NCBI GenBank assembly: GCA_937885165.1
Contig: CAKZZJ010000138.1
Coordinates: 1-7,635 of the forward strand
Origin: an uncultured Caryophanales bacterium
Lineage (GTDB): Bacteria > Bacillota_I > Bacilli_A > Acholeplasmatales > Anaeroplasmataceae
Length of the DNA: 7,635 nt
Direction of reading: 5' to 3'
Shown here: positions 1-5,508 of the stretch, in pieces
How the letters are laid out: the number at the start of each line of letters is the position of its first letter
Numbering within the stretch: the stretch's first letter is position 1
Translations under genes and position numbers: made by a program
Notes under the pieces: model-generated
Databases searched by the model: none
What the model saw: only the letters and a program-made list of their open reading frames with translations
Told to the model about the DNA's origin: nothing

Positions 1-1934
1 TATACCTTAATATTAATAATTCTAATAAAAAGGGTATTATTATTAAAAATATTAAGGATTTAGTATCTATTTTAAATAGATTTAATAATTTTTTTAGTTT
101 ACATTTTAATTTACATGATTTATTATATTCAAACATTGATTTAATTTTATTTGCACTAGCACTATTACATGATGTTAAGTTTATTTCTTTTAATCCAGAA
201 CATCCATTAAACATAGATTTCATATTAGTTACATTAGCTGTATTAAATGATGTTAAATTTATTTTTGTTAATCCAGAACATTCTTTAAACATAGATTTCA
301 TATTAGTTACATTAGAAGTATTAAATGATTCTAAATTTATTTCTTTTAATCCAGAACATTCATAAAACATAGATTCCATATTAGTTACATTAGTTGTATT
401 AAAAGATTTTAAATTTATTTCTTTTAATCCAGAACATCCATAAAACATAAATGACATATCAATAACATTAACAGTATTAAATGATTTAAAATCTATTTCT
501 TTTAATTCAGAACATTCGTAAAACATATATGACATATTTTTTAAATCTTCTGATATATAATATATTTTATATTCTCCTTCTTTATTAAATTTATATTTTA
601 AAATATTTGATTTAATCTCTCCATTTATTATTATTTTTATTTTTTCTTCAATTTCATTATTTTGTACATTTTTATCATATTCTCCTTTATTATTTAATAA
701 TTGAATTTCTTTTCCTATACCTTCTTTCTTTATTTCTATTATACCCATTATATAATTTATTTTATTTATTATTTTATTCATATGAATATATTTCATATTA
801 TTAACTACTCCTATTATTTTTAAATTTTGCTTTAATATTATTATACCTTCTTTATCAGGATTTTCTATTATATATTCTCCTCCATTATTTTCATTATAGA
901 TTTTACTTTTTATATACTCTTTTTGCTTATTTTCATTTAATTTAAAAAATAATATATTCTGATTATTATAATCTTTTGAATTTATGAAATCATCTATTTC
1001 TATATAATTTATAATCTTATCTTCTTCTATTATTTCAATTATAGTAATATCTAATTCTTCATTTGTATATTTATATCTATTTAATTTAAGATTTATCTCT
1101 TTCTTTTCATTTTTATAATTATAATATAATAATTTTGCCTCTTTTTTTATAAAATCAAAATCTAATTTGATTATAAGTAATAAATGCTTTCATTTTTTTA
1201 TTAGGAATATTACATATAAATCCTAATCCACTTATATTTTTATATTTATCATTTATTTTTATTTCTTGATCTATATTACATATACATCTCTTTATATCTA
1301 TTTCATTTAATTTATCATCACTTTCATTATCATCATTGTTATTATTTTTATTTATATTATTTTCTTCTATATTATTATTATTCTCTAATAATACTAATGG
1401 AGTAGTTAATATTTTGCAATTAACATAAATAATTTCATTTACTGGAGGAAGAATATTATCAACTTTATATTTTCTTTCTGGCTCTAATAATATTTCTTCT
1501 TCTCCAAAATAATTAAATAAAGTAATATTATACCCCCATATATCTCCTCCTAATAAAAATATTGTTCCACTTTTTATTTTCTCTTCTTCTTTTAAAAAAT
1601 TAAATGTCATCTTTACATTTTCTGATGTTGATGTAAAACCCCAAAATGTTTTTATATTACCTACTTTATAAGGTATATATTTTTTATTAAATGGATCTTC
1701 TGATAAATTTACTTTACTAGTTATACATCTATATAAATATTTATTTTCTTTATTTGGATAAAATTTTTTTAATTTTCTTAATGCTCTCAATAAAATAAAT
1801 AAATATTTTGATATATTGATTATTCCATTTTTCCTATCAGGTGAAACCAAATTTTGGTTTAATAATCTATAAGGACTATATTTATTTTTTTTTGATTCAC
1901 ATGTATAAGAGCATATAATATAGGCATCATCTTT
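1..1934 (-). pseudogene. Broken ADP-ribosyltransferase / trypsin-like / BspA-LRR composite gene, partial
   Basis: Two consecutive open frames encode one decayed multidomain protein. From 1931 down to 1155 the frame reads an arginine-type mono-ADP-ribosyltransferase domain. It has the first-strand Arg in LYRCITSK, the STS in FWGFTSTSEN, and the ExE in FGEEEILLEPERKY. A linker of mostly Asn, Asp and Glu follows (about 1325-1395). The frame stops at TGA 1155-1157. A second frame, one base out of phase, then stays open from 1162 to base 1. It continues a degenerate trypsin-like domain (starts GLGFICNIP, later YTNEELDITIIEI, then KIIGV) and the BspA/DUF285 repeats. No ATG or GTG occurs in the ART frame upstream; the only usable start, TTG at 1850, lies inside the conserved domain and has no ribosome site. 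The gene therefore lacks its 5' end and also has a 1-nt-type frameshift. The last 40 or so codons before the left edge include a hydrophobic stretch (SLIFLIIIPFLLELLIL) that may be a membrane anchor or further decay. The domain calls come from motif recognition; ART is the firmest, trypsin-like the least firm. In an intact relative the protein would probably be a surface or effector protein. Confidence 0.72.
125..537 (-). repeat. BspA/DUF285-type leucine-rich repeat array, 78-bp units
   Basis: At least five tandem units of 78 bp (26 codons) are visible. The motif complementary to the CSGL codons starts at about 505, 427, 349, 271 and 193, exactly 78 bases apart each time. Each unit reads approximately L-x-x-I-N-L-x-S-F-N-T-x-N-V-T-N-M-x-S-M-F-x-x-C-S-G, the pattern of the BspA-like/DUF285 repeat of bacterial surface proteins. 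The inner units are nearly identical at the DNA level and the outermost ones have diverged. The segment just before the array (KFNKEGEYKIYYISEDLKNM) looks like the usual lead-in to the solenoid. Such repeats usually mediate adhesion or binding; that role is inferred from the family. Confidence 0.85.
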
Positions 1935-2178
1935 TAAAATTAGGATATTCTTCTTTCATCTTAATTATATGTTTAAAGGTTTTTAAATTCATACCAGAAT
2001 CACCTTTTTCGATGATATCACCAATTAAGAATAAGTAATCATCCTTAGTATAATTTATTTCTTTTAATCCATATAAAAAAGTATATAAATCCCCATGAAT
2101 ATCACTAACAAATATTAATCTTTTATCAGATTTTATATTCAAATGTCTTATTTTTGTTTTCTTAACTAAATCAATCAT
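1927..2178 (-). pseudogene. Truncated metallophosphoesterase (N-terminal third)
   Basis: This 83-codon frame begins like a calcineurin-type metallophosphoesterase. LIFVSDIHGD (residues 21-30) holds the D-x-H metal motif, and LIGDIIEKGD (51-60) holds the second-metal GD motif. Family members normally run to 200 or more residues and next carry GN[HC]D or a similar motif followed by later His residues. Here the reading breaks off at EEYPNFK, about where the GNxD strand should start, and terminates two codons later on an accidental TGA. Downstream sequence is unrelated and belongs to the ART fragment. The ATG overlaps the queH stop by 8 nt (ATGATTGA), so it was the second, translationally coupled gene of a queH operon. 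Without the remaining metal ligands the product should be inactive. Family assignment is good; the exact substrate is unknown. Confidence 0.8.
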
Positions 2179-2770
2179 AATTTTTTTCTTCTATTGAATA
2201 TTTACATCCGCAATAATCTTGTCTATATAAATTATATTTTTTCGATAATTCTATTGATTTTTTATATCCATCTTCCTTTTTGAAATTTGAATATAAATAA
2301 TTAATTCCATATTCTTTTTCAAGTTCATAACCTATTTCATTTATCCATCTCTCTATCTTATATGGAGATATAGATAAAGTTGTAGAAAAATAATCAAAAT
2401 TAAGTTTTTTGGCCATAAGTACAGTTTTAGTAAGCCTTAATTTATAGCATAAATAACATCTTTTTGATTTTTCACCAAGGTGTTCATAGCCTGATACTAT
2501 ATTATTATAATCATCTCCATTATAGCCATCTGATATTAATTTTATGTCAGGAAAATTTTTAATAAATCTTGTTATTTCATCTAGTCTCTTATCATATTCA
2601 GTTTTAGGATAGATATTATCATTTGAATAAAATATTGTTATATCAAAATAGTTTCTTAATAATTCTATCGTATAGCTTGAGCAAGGGGCACAGCAGGCGT
2701 GTAAAAGAAGAGTGGGTTTTGTTGTTAAATTATTTAAAAAATCTTTAAATTCTTTGTAGTTATTTATCAT
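2171..2770 (-). CDS. queH: Epoxyqueuosine reductase QueH
   Basis: QueH (DUF208) catalyses the last step of queuosine synthesis, reducing epoxyqueuosine to queuosine at the wobble base of GUN-anticodon tRNAs. It is the cobalamin-independent, non-orthologous replacement for QueG and uses iron-sulfur chemistry in the cytoplasm. The 199-residue protein is full length. It shows HACCAPCSS (24-32) with the vicinal Cys pair C26-C27 and C30, YSNDNIYPKTEYDKR (48-62), KRCYLCYKLRL (103-113) with C105 and C108, STTLSISPYK (129-138), and RQDYCGC (183-189) with C187 and C189. ATG 2770 is the first in-frame start after a TAA four codons upstream. The ribosome site is poor (GGGG about 12 nt upstream). The gene stops on TGA and overlaps the following phosphoesterase fragment by 8 nt. 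It is the first gene of its operon, divergent from the CarD gene. No other queuosine genes are in view, so precursor salvage or genes elsewhere must supply the pathway. Confidence 0.95.
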   Translation of the reverse strand: MINNYKEFKDFLNNLTTKPTLLLHACCAPCSSYTIELLRNYFDITIFYSNDNIYPKTEYDKRLDEITRFIKNFPDIKLISDGYNGDDYNNIVSGYEHLGEKSKRCYLCYKLRLTKTVLMAKKLNFDYFSTTLSISPYKIERWINEIGYELEKEYGINYLYSNFKKEDGYKKSIELSKKYNLYRQDYCGCKYSIEEKNYD

Positions 2771-2798
2771 TTTGCCGATTTACCCCATAATCCTATAA

Positions 2799-2827
2799 AC
2801 TATATAATAAGAAAAGAAAAATGTGAA
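2799..2827 (-). promoter_or_regulatory. Predicted sigma-A promoter for queH
   Basis: On the minus strand, TTCACA (2822-2827) and TATAGT (2799-2804) are separated by 17 bp. This puts the start of transcription near 2792 and leaves a leader of about 20 nt before ATG 2770. Each box is one mismatch from consensus. The DNA is AT-rich, so chance matches are possible, but spacing and position both fit. Confidence 0.5.
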
Positions 2828-2842
2828 TAAAAAAATTTATTT

Positions 2843-2871
2843 TTGAAAAATTTTATTTATTATGCTATAAT
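2843..2871 (+). promoter_or_regulatory. Strong sigma-A promoter with extended -10, CarD gene
   Basis: TTGAAA (2843-2848) and TATAAT (2866-2871) are separated by exactly 17 bp, and a TGC immediately precedes the -10 (extended -10). Transcription should start near 2878, only a few bases before the ribosome site, giving a leader of about 15 nt. A 13-bp palindrome, ATTTTTGAAAAAT (2839-2851), covers the -35 box. The divergent queH promoter lies 15 bp away, so the two may influence each other. Confidence 0.8.
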
Positions 2872-2881
2872 AAATACAAGT

Positions 2882-2888
2882 AGGAGGG
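2882..2888 (+). promoter_or_regulatory. Ribosome binding site of the CarD gene
   Basis: AGGAGGG ends four bases before ATG 2893 and fixes that start. It is a near-perfect anti-16S match and, with the strong promoter, suggests high expression. Confidence 0.85.
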
Positions 2889-2892
2889 TACC

Positions 2893-3402
2893 ATGTTTAA
2901 AGAAGGAGATGTAGTCATCTACACAGTTTATGGGATTTGTAGGGTGAAAGAAATTAAAAGCATCTTTTTTAATGGTAATAACAATGATTTTTACATTTTA
3001 GTACCCTTAAATGAAGTGAAAACAGAATTAACTATTCCAACTAATAATCCTATTATATCAGCAAGAATAAAATCACTTTTGTCAAAAGAAGATATTGAAA
3101 ATATTATCAATAGTATTTCATCAATCGATACTTTCTGGATTGATAATGATAATGAAAGAAAAAAAGAATTTTCTGAACTTGTCAAATTAGGCAATAGAGA
3201 AAAGACAATTTCATTAATAAAATCAATCAAGAAGCATCAATATTCTTTAAGAGATAAAAATAGAAAGCTTCATTCATCTGATGAACAAGCACTTCAAGAT
3301 GCAGAAAAACTTATACTTGATGAATTCAGTTATGTATTAAATGAAAACAGATATGATTTAGCTTTAAAGCTCGATGAAGAAATTTTAAAATCAATAGAAT
3401 AG
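2893..3402 (+). CDS. CarD family transcriptional regulator
   Basis: This 169-residue protein matches the CarD/CdnL family, which binds the beta subunit of RNA polymerase and stabilises the open promoter complex. Residues 1-60 form the RNA-polymerase-interacting, Tudor-like domain: it starts MFKEGDVVIYTVYGICRVKEI, followed by the FYILVPL strand and TELTIPT, as in the N-terminus shared with Mfd. Residues 64-169 are helical and hold a Trp (W82 in TFWIDN) at the position where CarD proteins keep the DNA-minor-groove Trp. The later stretches ISLIKSIKKHQ and ALQDAEKLILDEF match the C-terminal helical part of Firmicute homologues. Length is normal. The gene is monocistronic: it has its own promoter and an intrinsic terminator that begins in the stop codon. 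It may set growth-linked, rRNA-type promoter activity as in other bacteria (family knowledge). It is divergent from queH, with no evidence that it regulates that gene. Confidence 0.92.
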   Translation: MFKEGDVVIYTVYGICRVKEIKSIFFNGNNNDFYILVPLNEVKTELTIPTNNPIISARIKSLLSKEDIENIINSISSIDTFWIDNDNERKKEFSELVKLGNREKTISLIKSIKKHQYSLRDKNRKLHSSDEQALQDAEKLILDEFSYVLNENRYDLALKLDEEILKSIE

Positions 3403-3418
3403 CCCACTTGGGCTTTTT
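3401..3418 (+). terminator. Intrinsic terminator of the CarD gene
   Basis: AGCCC (3401-3405) pairs with GGGCT (3410-3414) across a 4-nt loop and is followed by a run of five T (3414-3418). The left arm starts inside the TAG stop codon, so there is no untranslated spacer. The stem is short but GC-rich for this genome. Confidence 0.75.
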
Positions 3419-3429
3419 ATTTTACCCAT

Positions 3430-3451
3430 AAAAAAAAGCCCATTAGGGCTT
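3430..3451 (-). terminator. Intrinsic terminator of the flavin-reductase-like gene
   Basis: Read on the minus strand, AAGCCC and GGGCTT form a 6-bp stem with a 4-nt loop (arms 3446-3451 and 3436-3441), followed by a U tract from the A run at 3430-3437. The stop codon (3443-3445) sits in the loop. The core arms are the same AGCCC/GGGCT as the CarD terminator on the other strand, 22 bp away. Confidence 0.85.
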
Positions 3452-3967
3452 AAATGAATCATATAATTCTTCTTTTACTAAGATATCATTTATTTTACAA
3501 ATATAAACATCGTGAAAATCTTTTTTTGGATAACATGAGAAAACTTCTTTTGGTAAATTATCTTCTGTAAATGATAATTTCATCATCTTCTTCATTCTTA
3601 TTACATAATCTGCTTCAGCTATATAATAGCCATTGAAATCAGGCTCAAATGTAGGATGAAGTTTTGTTTCATTAAATTTATCGATATCTTTACCTGATTT
3701 TGTGCCAAATAATATTTTAGCATCTTGATATTTATCACCTAAAAATGATAAAGTAAAGCTATCATATTTTTCAGAAAATTCATGAGTGTATCTTGTAGGT
3801 CTTATGAATACGAATGCGACATCCATATTCCATAATACACCAACTCCACCCCATGATACTGTCATTGCGTTAAAGTCATTATATGACCCGACTGTCAATA
3901 TTGGTTTACCTTCATCAAATGCTTTAAAAATATTTTTGTTAAATGAAGTATGATTAATTTTTAACAT
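3443..3967 (-). CDS. Flavin reductase family protein (FMN-binding split barrel)
   Basis: The 174-residue protein fits the flavin-reductase-like (PF01613-type) split-barrel family, which binds FMN and typically transfers electrons from NAD(P)H or serves as a small flavoprotein. Visible family features are the early strand PILTVGSYNDFNAMTVSWGG (22-41), where N33 to G41 form the usual flavin-contacting segment; FIRPTRYTHEF (54-64), matching the conserved R-P-x-R-Y-T-x-x-F region; YDSFTLSFL (68-76); and a late strand FHDVYICKI (151-159). Length is normal for the short, single-domain form. ATG 3967 has a good AGGAGA site. The start lies 9 nt after the stop of the CPBP gene, so the two are almost certainly co-translated. 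The physiological substrate cannot be told; an NADH:FMN reductase role is a family-level guess. Confidence 0.88.
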   Translation of the reverse strand: MLKINHTSFNKNIFKAFDEGKPILTVGSYNDFNAMTVSWGGVGVLWNMDVAFVFIRPTRYTHEFSEKYDSFTLSFLGDKYQDAKILFGTKSGKDIDKFNETKLHPTFEPDFNGYYIAEADYVIRMKKMMKLSFTEDNLPKEVFSCYPKKDFHDVYICKINDILVKEELYDSFKP

Positions 3968-3972
3968 AAAAA

Positions 3973-3978
3973 TCTCCT
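3973..3978 (-). promoter_or_regulatory. Ribosome site overlapping the upstream stop codon
   Basis: AGGAGA lies 5 nt before ATG 3967 on the minus strand. Its first two bases are the last two of the TAG (3977-3979) that ends the CPBP gene. A ribosome terminating on that gene is placed directly on the next start, which supports translational coupling. Confidence 0.8.
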
Positions 3979-4750
3979 AAATGAATATTAATATTACTGC
4001 TAAAATATTATTTAACATATGTGCACATATTGAAGCATAGATGTTAAAGTTTGTCTTATGATAGATAAGACATAATAATACTGCACTTACTAAATATGGC
4101 ACACACATCAAAAGCCATGTGCCGATATTTGATATCGGTGTTGAAATCATATGTGGCAAAACGAATAATATGATAGAGAATATATAACCTAAAGCGACAT
4201 TTTTCTTTGTAAAGCCAAAAATAACACCCCTATAGATTAATTCTTCCACCACAGGTGCTAAAAATACTGTAGTGATAATCATTGGAATCATGCCGTTTGT
4301 TTTCATGATTGAAACGATTGTTGTCTGATTTTCAGTACTTGGAACAGCAAGTGATACTAAATAATCAACTAAATAAGCTATAGCTGTAAATAAAATACCT
4401 AGTATCGGAATAATGAAATATAGCTTTTTATGTTTGTTTAAATCATCAAGTGATCTATCATATTCGGATTTCATCAAAAATAGTGATGAAGCAAATACAA
4501 TTAAATATGAAAGCATATTAGCATAGCCCTGTATTTTACCTGAAGCCTCATTATAAGATGCCAAGTCACTAACTTCAACATTAGTTCCGGCTATAAATTT
4601 AATTAAAGTATTATAATCGATATTTTTGTTGTCAGTAATATATACTGCTGAAAATAAATATATAAATACTGAACCAAGAATAAATATTGCCAGAAAATAA
4701 ATAATAATAAATGTTATCCTGTTTGTAACAGTTCTTTTAGAATTTACCAT
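3977..4750 (-). CDS. CPBP family intramembrane glutamic endopeptidase
   Basis: The 257-residue membrane protein carries the three CPBP/Abi (Rce1-like) motifs: EELIYR (E169, E170, R174), FVLPH (F196 and H200), and HMLNN (H244 and N248). In the family these residues form the glutamate-based active site inside the membrane. Hydrophobic segments are near residues 11-37, 77-93, 110-136, 153-167, 186-200, 211-230 and 240-257, giving about seven or eight spans. A soluble or extracellular loop lies at about 38-75. Bacterial members are linked to processing of small peptides, bacteriocin self-immunity or membrane protein quality control; nothing here identifies the substrate, and no bacteriocin gene is adjacent. 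ATG 4750 has an AAGGATGGTG ribosome site upstream. The LemA terminator lies just upstream, so this gene starts a new unit or lives on read-through; I see no convincing promoter in the short gap. Confidence 0.93.
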   Translation of the reverse strand: MVNSKRTVTNRITFIIIYFLAIFILGSVFIYLFSAVYITDNKNIDYNTLIKFIAGTNVEVSDLASYNEASGKIQGYANMLSYLIVFASSLFLMKSEYDRSLDDLNKHKKLYFIIPILGILFTAIAYLVDYLVSLAVPSTENQTTIVSIMKTNGMIPMIITTVFLAPVVEELIYRGVIFGFTKKNVALGYIFSIILFVLPHMISTPISNIGTWLLMCVPYLVSAVLLCLIYHKTNFNIYASICAHMLNNILAVILIFI

Positions 4751-4767
4751 TTAATTCACCATCCTTT

Positions 4768-4795
4768 AAAAAAGAAATGGGAACAAGTCCCATTT
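4768..4795 (-). terminator. Intrinsic terminator of the LemA operon
   Basis: On the minus strand AAATGGGA (4788-4795) pairs with TCCCATTT (4775-4782) in a perfect 8-bp stem with a 5-nt loop, followed by C and six U from 4768-4773. It starts 14 nt after the LemA stop codon and separates that operon from the CPBP gene. Confidence 0.88.
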
Positions 4796-4809
4796 AACTT
4801 TTTTAATTT

Positions 4810-5487
4810 CTAGAAGAATACATCTCTTGCTTTATCTTTTGTTTCTTTTGAAGCAATAAATGGAATTCTTGTTGTGTATCCTTGCTTAGCAGCAACTATT
4901 CTCTTTGCTGGCCATACAAAGATATCTTGATTCCATCTAGCAACTGAATCATTATAAACTTCTCTTGCAGCAGTTATTTCTTTTTGTAGATAAGAATTTT
5001 GTTGGATTGCATCAGCAATTTCACCATGGCTTCTTAAATCAGGATAAGCTTCAAGTGTTACATTGATTCTGTTGTTGATTGAATCTGTCTGACTAGCTCT
5101 AGCGTTTCTTTCTTCATCAGATAAAGAAGCAGTTGGTGTTTTTCCACTTCTAGCTTCAGCGATTGAAACGAAAGTAGTTTTATCAAGTTCAACAGCTTTA
5201 TTGACTAATTGAGCTAAGTTAGATAATATTACTACTCTTTGTTCTAGATAGTTATCAATTTGAGATGCATCATGCTGAATTTTTTGCTCAAGTTGATTTA
5301 GATAGTTTCTTGCCTTAATTTTAACAAATAAGAAAATTAAGCCAGGAATAATTCCAAGTACCCAAAGTAAAACTTGGAAAACAGTTGAACCGGGGCCAAC
5401 AGTTACAGGTATTTGTTTTGCTATAACATTTACATCTTTACCTTCTTCTCTGATAGGACCAGTTTCTTCATCAAGTAAGTTTGCCAT
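4810..5487 (-). CDS. LemA family protein
   Basis: The 225-residue protein matches the LemA family: one N-terminal membrane span and a long extracytoplasmic or peripheral helical bundle. A polar N-terminus (1-33) is followed by a hydrophobic segment at about 36-55 and then KIKAR. The helical part carries family landmarks: QLVNKAVELDKTTF (93-106), LEAYPDLRSH (145-154), and AAREVYNDSVARWN (173-186) with the trailing FVWPAKRIVAA and a final RIPFIAS. The 30 or so residues before the span are longer than in many LemA proteins. Function is poorly known; the name comes from a Listeria antigen. ATG 5487 has a perfect AGGAGG site, and only 21 bp separate it from the preceding large membrane protein, so the two form an operon and probably a complex. 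The terminator follows at 4768-4795. Confidence 0.93.
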   Translation of the reverse strand: MANLLDEETGPIREEGKDVNVIAKQIPVTVGPGSTVFQVLLWVLGIIPGLIFLFVKIKARNYLNQLEQKIQHDASQIDNYLEQRVVILSNLAQLVNKAVELDKTTFVSIAEARSGKTPTASLSDEERNARASQTDSINNRINVTLEAYPDLRSHGEIADAIQQNSYLQKEITAAREVYNDSVARWNQDIFVWPAKRIVAAKQGYTTRIPFIASKETKDKARDVFF

Positions 5488-5494
5488 ATTTTTT

Positions 5495-5500
5495 CCTCCT
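5495..5500 (-). promoter_or_regulatory. Ribosome binding site of the LemA gene
   Basis: AGGAGG on the minus strand lies 7 nt before ATG 5487, within the 21-bp gap after the upstream stop. It decides the LemA start and suggests strong independent initiation rather than coupling only. Confidence 0.85.
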
Positions 5501-5508
5501 TTTATATT

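Noticed and set aside
125..537. CRISPR array
   Set aside because: The regular 78-bp period is continuous coding repeat with no unique spacers between conserved repeats. It encodes a protein repeat.
1150..1170. Programmed frameshifting in the ART/protease gene
   Set aside because: No slippery heptamer or following structure is evident at the switch, and the gene also lacks its 5' end. Decay is simpler.
1155..1850. The ART frame as an intact 231-residue gene starting at TTG 1850
   Set aside because: The conserved domain sense continues 27 codons upstream of the TTG, there is no ribosome site, and the frame ends inside the next domain. It is part of a larger broken gene.
2831..2865. Replication origin or recombination site in the AT-rich gap
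   Set aside because: The AT runs are explained by two divergent promoters. No DnaA boxes or iterated motifs were seen.
2991..3230. 79-residue frame on the minus strand
   Set aside because: It lies wholly inside the CarD gene, has no ribosome site, and reads as low-complexity Ser/Leu/Ile. It is an antisense shadow.
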